This document shows positions 24,611 to 34,045 of a stretch of DNA of 64,000 nucleotides, in pieces; position 1 is the first letter of the stretch, and each line of letters starts with the position of its first letter. The notes below the pieces were generated by a model that did not search any database, was not told where the DNA came from, and worked only from the letters and a program-made list of their open reading frames with translations. Source of the DNA: Pararheinheimera marina (GTDB lineage: Bacteria; Pseudomonadota; Gammaproteobacteria; Enterobacterales; Alteromonadaceae). The position numbers and the translations under genes are program-made. Location: positions 1-64,000 of the forward strand of contig NZ_JBHSGB010000001.1 in NCBI RefSeq assembly GCF_042654345.1, given 5' to 3'.

Positions 24611-25747
24611 TTACTCCAGTTCCGCAATGCGGCTTCGGACAAAATTCAGGCTGTCCGCCGCCAGGCTGATTCCTTGGTTTTCCGCTTGCCGGTAGGCCAA
24701 CAGCGCTTGTTCCCGCTGGGCCAAAGCGTCAAAACTCAGCGCCATACCAAGCCACCAGCGGGCTTGTTGTGGCTGCAACCGGGCTAATTGTTGAAATAAT
24801 CCTATCGCCTGCGCATGTTGGCCGGTTTTCTGTAATGCCGCTGCTTTTAGCGCATAAAAGTCCGGGTGCTGACTGAAATCAGGCGCAGCATTGAGCACAG
24901 TGACAGCGTCTTGCCAACGCTGTTGTCGGACCGCCAGGCCTGCCAGTGCCATCAGCAAATTCGGGTCCTGATTCCCTTGTTCCACCGCCTGCTGCAACAC
25001 CTGCTCTGCAGCGGCGTGGTTTCCCTGAATTTGCCAGAGCCTGGATTGTTGCAAATAAGGTTCAGCCTCTGTTGGCAGCAAGGCTGCGGCTTTTTGCCAT
25101 AACTGCAGCGCCTGCATCAGTTGGCCGGCGTTTTCGGCTTTACGGGCTTGCTGCACCAGCAAGCTTTGCTGTTCTGACAGGCTGAGTTCAACTTTTTCAA
25201 TCGACAGACTGGGCGCTTTCACCGGCGCAGCAGTTGAAAGCGCAGGCTCTTGCGACCACTCAGTTTCTGCCTCTGCAGCAGAAACTTGAGCTTCAGCAAC
25301 CGGCTCTTCAGCCTCAGGCTCTGGGGCCGTGGCTTGTTCAGCCTGCACAGGTTCAGCAATAGGGTTCTGTGCTGGTTCTGCTGTTGTGGCACCAGTTTCC
25401 GCCAGTGGCGCCGCAGGCAAAGGAGTGACCGGGGTCAATTCAACCGGAGCTTCAGGCACAGTGCGCTGCGCGCTGGCCGCCTGCTGCCTGAGTGGTTCAT
25501 CCTCCGCTGTTAATGGACTCAACTGGCTGTGCTCTACCTCGGCTTCTCCGACGATCGGAGTCTGTTCCGGCGTAGCTTGCCGGGTAAACCAGGCTTGCCC
25601 CAGCCAGCCGGCCACTAATGCCAGCGGAATGATAAACCAGGGCAACCATGACCAGCGGCTTTTACGCTGCAGGATAAGCGGGCCATGACTGCGTTGGTGT
25701 TGCTGCTGCCGGTCGAGATCGCGCAGCATTTTATTAATCACACTCAT
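24611..25747 (-). CDS. mshN: MSHA biogenesis protein MshN (TPR)
   Basis: A 378-residue protein with a short cytoplasmic start (MSVINKMLRDLDRQQQ), one membrane helix (about 33-52), a long Pro/Ala/Glu-rich periplasmic linker (about 55-180), and tetratricopeptide repeats from about 190 to the end (for example WQKAAALLPTEAEPYLQQSR). It probably joins the inner-membrane complex to the secretin. The ATG at 25747 overlaps the mshM stop in an ATGA; an in-frame ATG ten codons earlier lies within mshM and is less likely. Confidence 0.88.
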   Translation of the reverse strand: MSVINKMLRDLDRQQQHQRSHGPLILQRKSRWSWLPWFIIPLALVAGWLGQAWFTRQATPEQTPIVGEAEVEHSQLSPLTAEDEPLRQQAASAQRTVPEAPVELTPVTPLPAAPLAETGATTAEPAQNPIAEPVQAEQATAPEPEAEEPVAEAQVSAAEAETEWSQEPALSTAAPVKAPSLSIEKVELSLSEQQSLLVQQARKAENAGQLMQALQLWQKAAALLPTEAEPYLQQSRLWQIQGNHAAAEQVLQQAVEQGNQDPNLLMALAGLAVRQQRWQDAVTVLNAAPDFSQHPDFYALKAAALQKTGQHAQAIGLFQQLARLQPQQARWWLGMALSFDALAQREQALLAYRQAENQGISLAADSLNFVRSRIAELE

Positions 25748-26649
25748 AACCAGCCCATCCACCAGATATAGGCGCAAGAACCGGCGGTAGCACTTAGCAC
25801 TAACCAGAGAGCCCAGGCCAGACTGGGTTTGGCAGCCTGCTGCACATCCTCAGTGTCTTTGGCGGCATAACGCAAATGACTACCACTGATTTGAAATTTG
25901 TGCTCCCCAAAGGCCAGCATCAGCCCCTTGTGACTCAATACATTCACCAGTCTGGGTACTCCTCTGCTGTAACGCCATAATGCCTTTAACGCAGAGTCCG
26001 TAAATAGGGGCTGCATCACGCCGGCGATCTCCAGACGGGCGCGCACATAAGCGCGCACTTCTTCAAATGACATGCCCCGCAGGTGATAAGAAAAGCTGAC
26101 GCGTTGGCGCAATTGACGGAATTTATGACTGGCCAGACGTTCATCCAGCTCAGGTTGGCCGAACAACACCACCTGCAGCAGCTTGCGCTGTTCAGTTTCC
26201 AGATTGGTCAGCAATCGCAAGGCTTCTAAGGTGTCATCCGGCAGCGCCTGTGCTTCATCAATGACTAAAATGGCTCGTTTATCCTGGCTGGCCAGCATCA
26301 TCAGGTGGCGTTGCAGCAACTGACCCAATTGCTGATGATCGATATTGTCAGAATGCTTCAGGCCCAATTCGCAGGCGACTGCCCAGCGTAATTCAGAGGG
26401 GGATAAAAAAGGATCCGGAATATAGGCAATCACCCAATCAGGCTGGGCTTCATTGAGCAACTTACGGCATAACATGGTTTTGCCGGTGCCAACTTCCCCC
26501 GTGACTTTGATAAAGCCTTCTCCGGCTTGCAGCGCTGTAGTCAGCACCTGCAGTGCTTCATGGTGCTGAGGCAAATCGACGTAAAAAGCTGTGTTTGGCG
26601 TTAAACCAAACGGGCTTTGTTGCAAACCAAAATGCTTCAGATACAACAT
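25744..26649 (-). CDS. mshM: MSHA biogenesis ATPase MshM (ExeA-like)
   Basis: A 301-residue AAA ATPase of the GspA/ExeA type. It starts MLYLKHFGLQQSPFGLTPNT, the classic family opening; the in-frame ATG 8 codons earlier lies within mshL. Walker A is GEVGTGKTM (about 51-59), and Walker B AILVIDEAQAL comes about 75 residues later, with the arginine-finger region QRVSFSYHLR beyond. A single membrane helix ends the protein (about 277-300). In ExeAB-like systems this kind of ATPase helps place the secretin. It follows mshL after two bases. Confidence 0.9.
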   Translation of the reverse strand: MLYLKHFGLQQSPFGLTPNTAFYVDLPQHHEALQVLTTALQAGEGFIKVTGEVGTGKTMLCRKLLNEAQPDWVIAYIPDPFLSPSELRWAVACELGLKHSDNIDHQQLGQLLQRHLMMLASQDKRAILVIDEAQALPDDTLEALRLLTNLETEQRKLLQVVLFGQPELDERLASHKFRQLRQRVSFSYHLRGMSFEEVRAYVRARLEIAGVMQPLFTDSALKALWRYSRGVPRLVNVLSHKGLMLAFGEHKFQISGSHLRYAAKDTEDVQQAAKPSLAWALWLVLSATAGSCAYIWWMGWL

Positions 26650-26651
26650 GG

Positions 26652-28322
26652 TCAGTTCTTCTTCGGATACCACTGGTTAATCAAATCAGCAGACTGCTGA
26701 ACCTGCTGCTGCATGACCCCAGCGTTGACCACTGTCGGTTTGATCAGAATAATCAGTTCTTTTTTACGTTCGACTTTGCTGACCCGGCTAAACAATTTTC
26801 CCACCAAAGGCACAGACCCCAGTACAGGAACTTTAGACTCACTGTCGGAAATGGTCGACTGCATCAGGCCGCCAATAACCACTATCTCACCATTGCGGGC
26901 TTTAATAATGGTGTCAGACTCGCGCACATTGGTCTGCGCGAAGTCCACCTGAATGTCCTGCCCTGTGTCATCGCGGCCGATAGAGCGCGGCAGTTCAGTG
27001 GTTTCACTGACCGATGGATGCACATGCAAAATCACATCGTTATTCGGGCTGATTTGCGGCGTGACGTCCAGAGCAATGCCTGAAAATATCGCGGAATACT
27101 CGGCAGTGGCTTGTTGCACTGTGCTACTGGAACTGCCGGTCGAGGCGTAACCAGGGTTCACCCCGACAGCAAAATAGGCATCAGTCCCCACTTTAATCAC
27201 CGCTTTCTGGTTATTAATGGCCGTGACTCTGGGGCTGGACAGCACCTGGGCATTGCCCTGCGATTCCAGCAACTCAATCACACCACTAAAATCCGGTCCG
27301 CTGAAGTCCAGATTCGTCCGGCCACTTGTCGTGGAGGTGGTGCTGCTGACCACACCAAAACCAGAGGTACTGAAGTTAAAATCAGTATTGCCGATGGAGC
27401 CGGCAATTTCCGACCAGTTAATGCCTTGCTGGTAATCATCATTTAAGGTGACTTCGACAATTTTCGCTTCCAGTACCACCTGGCGCTGCAGGCTGCGTTC
27501 GGTTTGCCCCAAGTACGCTTTGACTGCGTCAATCTCGGCAGGCATTGCCCGCACAGTAACTAATCCGGCTTGTGGGCTAATCACCACAGCTCTGTCCTGA
27601 CCACCGCCAATAATGCCTGTCACCGCTTCTTTCAAATCTTTCCAGAAGTCGGTTTTATTTGAGCTTTGTATGGTACTGCCGCTCTGTTGGCCTCCACTTC
27701 CACTCTGATATTGAGAGTTGTAGTCAAATCCGTTCTGGTTGCTTTGCATCTGACTATTTTGCTGACTGTTAAATTGACCGTTATTGTTGCCTTCGCTCGC
27801 CGAAATGCCACCAGCGGTCACCTGCAGCGATGAGCTGCCGGAGCGCTGCATCAGCAGGTAGTTGACTGCGATAGTTTCTGTACGTAAGCCGCCTGGCATC
27901 ACTTTATAAATTTGACCAACCAGCTCAATATGAAAGCCATACAACTGCTCAACCACAGCAAAAGCTTCAGCCAAGGTCACTTGTTTTAAATCAAGGGTAA
28001 TTTGCCCGGTCACTGCTGGATGCAATGCCACACTGTAATCGGTATCAGCCACCAGGGATGTAAAAAAATCACCGACGTCCACATTCGCTGCCGCAACATT
28101 AAACCTCGGTAAGACAGGTGCAGTGATTTGCATAGGGCTGGTCATCGCCAGCAAATCCTGAGTGACGCTGTCTGGCACTGCAGTCGGTTCTCTGACCTCT
28201 GGGGCGGCCGCTTTCGCCAGCTCGGCGCTGGCTTCTCTGGCCACCTTGGTCTGTTCTAGCCCCTGGCATCCTAATAAGCTCAGGCAGCCAAATGTAATCA
28301 CTAAGCTGGTTTGTTTAATCAT
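26652..28322 (-). CDS. mshL: MSHA outer-membrane secretin MshL
   Basis: A 556-residue lipoprotein secretin through which the pilus leaves the cell. The signal ends in LSLLGC, so Cys18 should be lipidated. A secretin/TonB short amino-terminal domain (about 70-140) is followed by a Ser/Gly/Gln/Asn-rich low-complexity linker (about 165-230), an N1-type domain, and the beta-barrel secretin domain (about 300-545) with VPVLGSVPLVGKLFS and the final KKELIILIKPTVV signature. The start overlaps the mshK stop by 8 bases. Confidence 0.94.
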   Translation of the reverse strand: MIKQTSLVITFGCLSLLGCQGLEQTKVAREASAELAKAAAPEVREPTAVPDSVTQDLLAMTSPMQITAPVLPRFNVAAANVDVGDFFTSLVADTDYSVALHPAVTGQITLDLKQVTLAEAFAVVEQLYGFHIELVGQIYKVMPGGLRTETIAVNYLLMQRSGSSSLQVTAGGISASEGNNNGQFNSQQNSQMQSNQNGFDYNSQYQSGSGGQQSGSTIQSSNKTDFWKDLKEAVTGIIGGGQDRAVVISPQAGLVTVRAMPAEIDAVKAYLGQTERSLQRQVVLEAKIVEVTLNDDYQQGINWSEIAGSIGNTDFNFSTSGFGVVSSTTSTTSGRTNLDFSGPDFSGVIELLESQGNAQVLSSPRVTAINNQKAVIKVGTDAYFAVGVNPGYASTGSSSSTVQQATAEYSAIFSGIALDVTPQISPNNDVILHVHPSVSETTELPRSIGRDDTGQDIQVDFAQTNVRESDTIIKARNGEIVVIGGLMQSTISDSESKVPVLGSVPLVGKLFSRVSKVERKKELIILIKPTVVNAGVMQQQVQQSADLINQWYPKKN

Positions 28323-28638
28323 TGCTTTTCATCGTTTTAAACAGCTGTAAGATTTTTTGCTCAGAGCCCTGACGCAATACGACACGTTGTGGTTCTATTG
28401 CCAGCACTGTCCAGTCAGCCACAGCATCTCCCTGCCTGACGGTTTGCCCATTAATTAAGGCGATAGGTTTGCCCTTTACAGTCCGGATCAGGTTTAACTT
28501 CAGTTCACTGACAACAGGTTCAGTTTTTTCTGCTGTTGCCGTGACTGTTGTCAAAAGCAGCTCAGGTTCAGTCGGATCCGCCAATGCCAGTGCCGCACCG
28601 CTGCAGCACAATAAGCTAAAGCTTAATATAACTTTCAT
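28315..28638 (-). CDS. mshK: MSHA biogenesis protein MshK
   Basis: A 107-residue exported protein with signal peptide MKVILSFSLLCCSGAALALA, a PilP-like short protein that should sit in the periplasm and link the inner complex to MshL. The segment KLNLIRTVKGKPIALINGQ, with the closing RVVLRQGSEQKIL, fits the PilP/GspC homology fold. A GTG two codons earlier (28644) is an alternative start. It overlaps mshJ by 23 bases and mshL by 8. Confidence 0.82.
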   Translation of the reverse strand: MKVILSFSLLCCSGAALALADPTEPELLLTTVTATAEKTEPVVSELKLNLIRTVKGKPIALINGQTVRQGDAVADWTVLAIEPQRVVLRQGSEQKILQLFKTMKSND

Positions 28639-29266
28639 TATCACTTACCGTTAACAGGTCCAGAGTCAGTTCTGCAGTCGGAAACCCTGTCACTTTGTAC
28701 TCCAGTTGTTGCCAGCCTAAAGACCATGGCAACTGGTCCAGTCGGTGCAACACAGCGTTCAGCGCCGGATAACTGCCGACTAAGACCACCTGGGTGGAGT
28801 GACGGTACACAAGGGCCTTCTGTTCCAATCCGCCGTCGGCAAAAGACAGTGGCACCGGCGGTGTGGCCTTCACCGATTTGACACTGACATCGTCGCTGCT
28901 TTTCAGCACATCCTGCAGCACAACGGCCATGCGCTCCGAGCCGACAAAATAGCTGGTCAGCGCCGAAATACGTTGCTGCACTTGCTGTTCTTCCTGTTCC
29001 AGCTGCCTGATTTTTTCTTTAAAACTGGCATCAGGATCGATAGCTTCTTGTTGTGTTAAGGTCTGAATCAGCTTTGCGTTATTCGCTAACTGACTGTTCA
29101 GATTAATCAATTGCTGTTGATCTTTATGGTGTTGTTCCAGATTAGGTATTATCCACTCCAGCAAAAAAAGCCAGAGACAAAGCAGCACAACCCCATAAAG
29201 CGTAATGAGTTTTTCCCTTGGTTTCAGCGCCCGGAATTTTTCCTGCAGTTGCAGCCAGAGACTCAT
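28616..29266 (-). CDS. mshJ: MSHA biogenesis protein MshJ (PilO-like)
   Basis: A 216-residue bitopic inner-membrane protein: cytoplasmic residues 1-20, one helix (about 22-42, YGVVLLCLWLFLLEWIIP), then a coiled coil (about 50-100) and a small ferredoxin-like domain. This is the PilO layout, and it should pair with MshI2 (PilN-like). It overlaps mshI2 by 4 bases upstream and mshK by 23 downstream. Confidence 0.86.
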   Translation of the reverse strand: MSLWLQLQEKFRALKPREKLITLYGVVLLCLWLFLLEWIIPNLEQHHKDQQQLINLNSQLANNAKLIQTLTQQEAIDPDASFKEKIRQLEQEEQQVQQRISALTSYFVGSERMAVVLQDVLKSSDDVSVKSVKATPPVPLSFADGGLEQKALVYRHSTQVVLVGSYPALNAVLHRLDQLPWSLGWQQLEYKVTGFPTAELTLDLLTVSDNESYIKL

Positions 29267-29868
29267 GGTGCTTCTCCTGCGACCTGTTCCGACTGCACAA
29301 CAAAGGACATGGCCTGGGTCTGATCACGCTCCTGCTCCAGTTCAAACTGAGCAAAACTCTGGCCTTTAAAGAACTCATTCTGGCTTAACTGATTCAGCCA
29401 ATAAGGCAACAACTCAGCCTTAAGCACATACCCCTGAAAGGTACTGCTGTCCGCTGAAAGCCGGAATGACGTCAGCCAAAAACCTTTCGGATCAATTTTT
29501 GCCAGGTAGTCAAACACAGGGCCATATTTTACAGCGGTCTTTTTCTGCTCATTCTGAACATAGCTCAGCAGTTTATTTTTCTGCGACAGCAGCTGGGTCA
29601 GTTCTTCGTGCTGTTTAACCAGCACTGGCGACGGCACTCTGGCCTGCAACCTGGTCCGCAGTTGTTCAATTTGGCTCTGCTGTGCAGCGGTCTGTTGCTG
29701 CATAGCCGCCAGCTCCTGGCTGGTCGCATCCGACCGGTAGTCCAGCGCCAAGCCAACCAGAGTCATGACCAGCACCAGGCAGCCAACAACCTGCACCACC
29801 AGTTTCAGGCTGATCTTTTCCTGCTCTGGTTTTATCGCTGAGGTATAGAGATTAAGGCGTAACTTCAT
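29263..29868 (-). CDS. mshI2: MSHA biogenesis protein MshI2 (PilN-like)
   Basis: A 201-residue PilN-like protein: a short cytoplasmic start (MKLRLNLYTSAIKPEQEKIS, PilN-like LNLY motif that binds the PilM-like MshI), one membrane helix (about 23-43), a coiled coil (about 48-95) and a small periplasmic domain. It follows mshI with a 17-base overlap and is coupled to mshJ by ATGA overlap. Confidence 0.85.
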   Translation of the reverse strand: MKLRLNLYTSAIKPEQEKISLKLVVQVVGCLVLVMTLVGLALDYRSDATSQELAAMQQQTAAQQSQIEQLRTRLQARVPSPVLVKQHEELTQLLSQKNKLLSYVQNEQKKTAVKYGPVFDYLAKIDPKGFWLTSFRLSADSSTFQGYVLKAELLPYWLNQLSQNEFFKGQSFAQFELEQERDQTQAMSFVVQSEQVAGEAP

Positions 29869-30811
29869 GGTCCGCCTCCGCAGCAGCCATCACAGGCTCA
29901 ATAGCACCGGCAAGCGCTTGTCCATACACTTGAAAATCGTCAGCACTGACACTGAGTTGTAGTGCATCAGCGGTGACATTAAATACTTGGGTAAATCCGT
30001 TTTGGATAAACAATTGCAGAATATGCTGTTGATGAGGACCACTGAGCCAGAGGCCAATTTCTCTGACCGGTGCCTGCTTTAGCTGGCCTTCAAAGAAATC
30101 GATAGAGCGCTGCAGTTCAAGTAATAAGTTATCGAAAACACCTTGCTCCAACTCTTCCTGATTGAACTGATCAAGCCGGTTAAAACCGCGCAGACGTCTT
30201 GAAAAATACAGACTGCCATTCTGAATGATCTGCACGCCCAGATCCTGCCCTGGCTGATGACAAACCACCATGACCGCATAATGTTTTTTCGGCAATAAAT
30301 TGCGCGCCAGCCATTCTTCCGGCTGAATGCCGGTTAAGGTGAGTTTGTAGTGCTGAAAAAGAGCCGCCAGCTCTTTTAACCAACTCTTTGAACTGACCAC
30401 CACATTCACTTTGGCACTTTGTAATTGGTTTTGCAGCGGCAGGTCGAGATAATCCACCACCAGATCATCGTCTGGCAGTGCCACTAAATCTTTGATGGTC
30501 CAGGGTAACGCCATTATCAGCTCTTCCGGTGGTACCGGAGGCTTGTCAATTTGCAGTACCATGTAGCGTTCTGGCGGAATAATAAGTGTGCAATCGCAAT
30601 GTGCCGGCAGCAGGGCCGCCAATTGGCGAAAAGCCTGGCTTTGTTGGGCTGGCCCTTCCATCGCAAGGTTGTAATAAGCGGGAGGCTGCCATTGTCCGTC
30701 CAGGTATTGCACCACAGCCACTTTAATTTGTTGGGGCAACCAGTGAACCCCGGCGTAGTAACCAGCAGGTTTCTTTTTGAGGTTCAAGCGTTCCAACCAG
30801 GCCGATAACAT
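29852..30811 (-). CDS. mshI: MSHA biogenesis protein MshI (PilM-like)
   Basis: The first gene of the MSHA operon: a 319-residue soluble protein of the PilM actin-like fold, which forms the cytoplasmic ring bound to the MshI2 tail. Nucleotide-site motifs are weak, as usual for MshI. The leader KKKPAGYYAGVHWLPQQIKVAVV suits strands 1-2 of the fold. A 111-base AT-rich gap before it separates it from a rightward PLP enzyme and should hold the operon promoter. No dedicated regulator gene is seen nearby except mshH. Confidence 0.84.
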   Translation of the reverse strand: MLSAWLERLNLKKKPAGYYAGVHWLPQQIKVAVVQYLDGQWQPPAYYNLAMEGPAQQSQAFRQLAALLPAHCDCTLIIPPERYMVLQIDKPPVPPEELIMALPWTIKDLVALPDDDLVVDYLDLPLQNQLQSAKVNVVVSSKSWLKELAALFQHYKLTLTGIQPEEWLARNLLPKKHYAVMVVCHQPGQDLGVQIIQNGSLYFSRRLRGFNRLDQFNQEELEQGVFDNLLLELQRSIDFFEGQLKQAPVREIGLWLSGPHQQHILQLFIQNGFTQVFNVTADALQLSVSADDFQVYGQALAGAIEPVMAAAEADHEVTP

Positions 30812-30922
30812 AAATGCAAATACTACCTTTCACTTGATGTAATTATTGTAACGCCACGTTATCACATAAAACGATAAAAATGATAAAATATTCATCAATT
30901 CTCGTAGAATCAAGGCTATTGT

Positions 30923-31849
30923 ATGGTGTTAACTACAGAATGGCAGCTTTTATCTCATCCTGTACTGTGCAAATTTCAGCACCAGCTCTGGATTTGTCAA
31001 ATTCAGAGCCAGGATCCGCAAGTCTCTGGTAATAAAGCACTAAAACTAAAATACCAACTGGCACAGGCTGTTCAAACTAAAAACGCCGGATTGCTGACTT
31101 TAGGAGGTGCTTTTTCCAATCATCTGGCAGCGACTGCTGCTGCATGCCACAGTTTGGGGCTGGCCAGCATAGGCCTGGTGCGCACTGACGCCATAGACCT
31201 GGGGAATCCGACCCTGAGTGCCTGCCAGCAAAATGGCATGCAGCTGATCGCCGTCAGTCGTGAGCACTATCGACAACGCGACCACTTAGAGTGGCAACAA
31301 CACTGGCAAATGCAATTCCCAGACTATCTTTTCGTGCCTGAAGGAGGGACAAGTGAGGCAGCAGTCAGAGCCGTCAGCGAATTTCCGCTCGGTCAAACGC
31401 CAGCAGGCCAGGCAGACTGTCTGGTTAGCGCGGTCGGCAGTGGCGGCACCTTGGCGGGCTTAATACGAGGCGCAGGTTCAGCGTCGGTGCTGGGCATTCA
31501 GGTGGCACCAGACCCAGGACTTAGCAATAAAATCAGCAGGCTGACTGAGGGAGCGACTGACAACTGGCAACTGCAGCCTGCGCTGCATTTACCGGCTTAT
31601 GGCAAAGTAGACAACACGCTGTGGGAATTTTGCGCCTTGATGAAGCAGCAAGGCATAGAGCTGGAACCCATCTACACAGGCAAAGCCTTATACAACCTGC
31701 TTTTGTTGATTGAGCAAGGGCTGCTGGGCCAGGGCAAACGCATCAGTTTCTTCCATACCGGTGGTTTGCAGGGGCTGGCCGGCCTTGCGTATCGCGGCCT
31801 TATTCCATCAGCTGATTTTGGGCAATCAAACGCGCCAGTGGCTGGCTGA
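30923..31849 (+). CDS. PLP-dependent D-cysteine desulfhydrase / ACC deaminase-like enzyme
   Basis: A 308-residue fold-type II PLP enzyme. SGNKALKLKY holds the PLP lysine (Lys41 by alignment with the GNKxRKL motif of ACC deaminase) and GGAFSNHLAATAAACH follows; the Gly-rich SAVGSGGTLAGLIRG phosphate cup sits near 170-185. Bacterial relatives break D-cysteine to pyruvate, sulfide and ammonia or deaminate ACC; which substrate applies here is not shown. It is convergent with mshH, and the reading frames overlap by 50 bases. Confidence 0.82.
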   Translation: MVLTTEWQLLSHPVLCKFQHQLWICQIQSQDPQVSGNKALKLKYQLAQAVQTKNAGLLTLGGAFSNHLAATAAACHSLGLASIGLVRTDAIDLGNPTLSACQQNGMQLIAVSREHYRQRDHLEWQQHWQMQFPDYLFVPEGGTSEAAVRAVSEFPLGQTPAGQADCLVSAVGSGGTLAGLIRGAGSASVLGIQVAPDPGLSNKISRLTEGATDNWQLQPALHLPAYGKVDNTLWEFCALMKQQGIELEPIYTGKALYNLLLLIEQGLLGQGKRISFFHTGGLQGLAGLAYRGLIPSADFGQSNAPVAG

Positions 31850-33434
31850 AGTAGTAGCCCTGCGCACCCGCCACTCCAAGTTTTTTCAGGCAATGCCACT
31901 CGGATTCGCTCTCCACTGCGGTGGCGATCACCAGGGTGTCAGTGCCACTGCAGCTTGCCAGCAAACCACGCACAAACAGCTGCTGCTCCAGTTGCTGATC
32001 AATATGCCGCACTACAGCCGGATGGATCTTTAACATGCTGATCGGCAGTTCATCACTATAGGGCGCTGGGGTCAGACTTAAACCAACATGATCAACCACC
32101 AGCGCAAAGCCCCAGGCCTGCAGCTGCAGCAGCCGGGGCTTGAGTTGCAGATAATGCTGATGCAGATGATGCTCATGAAACTCCAGCGCCATTAAATCCA
32201 CCGGCAAACGCCGTTGCTGTACCTGCTCTTCCAGCCAGCGCCACCAGCCATTGTCCAGCACAGATGAAATGGTGATATTGACGCTGCAGCGTCGTCCCTG
32301 ATAACTCTGCCGCTCCCTGGTGCAGACCTGGGCCACTTGCAACAACACAGTCTGATCAATGGCACCAGTCAGGCCACAGTTGGCCGCCATGGGCAGAAAG
32401 ACACCGGCAGACAACTTGTCACCATCGCTGCTTTGCAAGCGGACCAGCACTTCGTGCTGTAACACATCCTCATCATGCCAGGAGAACACTGGCTGAAAGC
32501 TGAGCAGAAACCTTTTGTCGCGCAGCGCATTGTTCAGTTCAGTGCGCCACCAGACAGAACCTTTGATTTTCGGTTTTTGCGGGTCGGCAAAGCCAAAGGC
32601 CGCATTCGGGCCCTGCAGCTGAGCGGTTTTCAGCGCCATATCCGCTTCTGACAACAGCTGATAACTGCTTTGCCCCTGCTCATACAGCACAAAACCAACG
32701 TGGATCAGATCAAAATCCTGCACTTCACTGAAACAGCTGGCCTGACTAAGCACCAGAGCCAGCCGATCACCAAATAATTCAGCTTCTTTGCTCTGCATGC
32801 CGGGGATTAACAATGCCAGGTCATTGTCCGCTATCCGCGCCATCACCACTTGAGGCCAGACTGAACATAACTCGGTCAGTAATTCAATGCAGCTGCGCAA
32901 TCTGGGTAGTTTCACCGTGTTGTGCAGCACAGGTTCCGGATGGCTGATTTGCAATAAAAACAGCGCGCCAGCCACAGGTTCAGCGCTGTCAGTCAGGTAA
33001 TGCTGCAAGCGGCTTTCAAAGTACAATCTGTTACCGACCGCCAGCTCATGATCGACCAGGCCCTGCACCCGCACCAACTGACGGGTTTCAGCATCGCGTT
33101 TTTGCCAGTTCCGCAGTTTTAACGAAGCCCGTTGTATCTGAGCTGCGACAGGCACAGCGTCCTGATAGTCCATCTCCAATTGCTGCAGCAATTCACAGGT
33201 CTGCATTTCGGTTTGCTGCCAGTGGTGCAGCTGCTCGCGCATAAAAGGCTGCCACCACATCCACCAGGCAGCAACCAGCACAAAGGGAAGATTCAGGCAT
33301 AACATCAAGGGTAAGTAGCGATCGGGCATCGCGGGGGCTACCCCGGCCAACAAAGCATTCAGCAGCAGTGCAGCCCCGATAAACAAGCGGGTTTGCCAGC
33401 GCTGCTTGCGTTTTAATAATTCAAAAAGTCCCAT
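31800..33434 (-). CDS. mshH: MshH/CsrD-like degenerate GGDEF-EAL protein
   Basis: A 544-residue protein: two membrane helices (about 16-34 and 41-62), a helical linker, a worn GGDEF domain (about 150-280) and a worn EAL domain (about 290-530). EALVR is replaced by EVLVRL, the later ExE region by EFHEHHL, and DDFG by VDHVGLS, so neither cyclase nor phosphodiesterase activity is expected. This matches CsrD, which directs RNase E to the CsrB/C small RNAs, and the Vibrio MshH homologue encoded at the MSHA locus. It lies upstream of the operon, separated by the PLP gene with which it overlaps tail to tail. Confidence 0.82.
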   Translation of the reverse strand: MGLFELLKRKQRWQTRLFIGAALLLNALLAGVAPAMPDRYLPLMLCLNLPFVLVAAWWMWWQPFMREQLHHWQQTEMQTCELLQQLEMDYQDAVPVAAQIQRASLKLRNWQKRDAETRQLVRVQGLVDHELAVGNRLYFESRLQHYLTDSAEPVAGALFLLQISHPEPVLHNTVKLPRLRSCIELLTELCSVWPQVVMARIADNDLALLIPGMQSKEAELFGDRLALVLSQASCFSEVQDFDLIHVGFVLYEQGQSSYQLLSEADMALKTAQLQGPNAAFGFADPQKPKIKGSVWWRTELNNALRDKRFLLSFQPVFSWHDEDVLQHEVLVRLQSSDGDKLSAGVFLPMAANCGLTGAIDQTVLLQVAQVCTRERQSYQGRRCSVNITISSVLDNGWWRWLEEQVQQRRLPVDLMALEFHEHHLHQHYLQLKPRLLQLQAWGFALVVDHVGLSLTPAPYSDELPISMLKIHPAVVRHIDQQLEQQLFVRGLLASCSGTDTLVIATAVESESEWHCLKKLGVAGAQGYYFSQPLARLIAQNQLME

Positions 33435-33569
33435 TGTTCACCCCCGTCCTGCTGCCTGTTTGCTTCTCCGGCAGTTTGGTTAAGTGTTGACCAGGACCTT
33501 AAAAGTTGCCGAAGATTTTTCCCCCAGGGCTTTGTTATCATGGCTGGTCTTTTGTTCAGAGGAGTTTTT

Positions 33570-34022
33570 ATGCAGTGGCATTCTTGTAGTTTCAGCGAGC
33601 TGGACTCAGGCACTTTGTACCAGATCCTGCAGCTGCGGGTTGACGTGTTTGTGGTCGAACAAAATTGCCCCTATCCGGAACTGGACGGCAAAGACTTGCT
33701 GCCAGGAACCTTGCATTTATATCTGCAGAACGAGCAAAAGGTGCTGGCCTATGCCCGGATTTTACCGCCGGGTGCCAGCTACGCCGATAATCCTTCGTTA
33801 GGTCGGATCTGTGTGGCGCAAAGTGCCCGTCAACTGGCGCTTGGCAAAGAGTTGGTGCGACGTTCGATTGAGCTGGCTGAACAGCAATGGCCTGCCAATC
33901 CAATTCGTATCTCGGCCCAGTGTTATTTGCAGCGGTTTTATGAAGGCTTTGGTTTTATTGCCTGCAGCGAATCTTATCTGGAAGACAATATTCCCCATCT
34001 GGAAATGCTGAGACCCGTCTGA
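33570..34022 (+). CDS. elaA: GNAT-family acetyltransferase ElaA
   Basis: A 150-residue GNAT protein of the ElaA family with the opening LRVDVFVVEQNCPYPELDGKD and the acetyl-CoA loop region RICVAQSARQLALGKELV. The start at 33570 is chosen because AGAGGAG lies 8 bases before it; an ATG ten codons earlier is in frame but lacks this. The acceptor substrate is unknown. It is divergent from mshH, with a 135-base gap, and convergent with the oxygenase that follows. Confidence 0.85.
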   Translation: MQWHSCSFSELDSGTLYQILQLRVDVFVVEQNCPYPELDGKDLLPGTLHLYLQNEQKVLAYARILPPGASYADNPSLGRICVAQSARQLALGKELVRRSIELAEQQWPANPIRISAQCYLQRFYEGFGFIACSESYLEDNIPHLEMLRPV

Positions 34023-34045
34023 GCTGACGCCAGCCTGAGACCCTG

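Noticed and set aside
27660..27790. Low-complexity Gln/Ser/Asn segment in mshL considered as a repeat array
   Set aside because: It is in frame within the secretin and matches the usual variable linker of MshL proteins.
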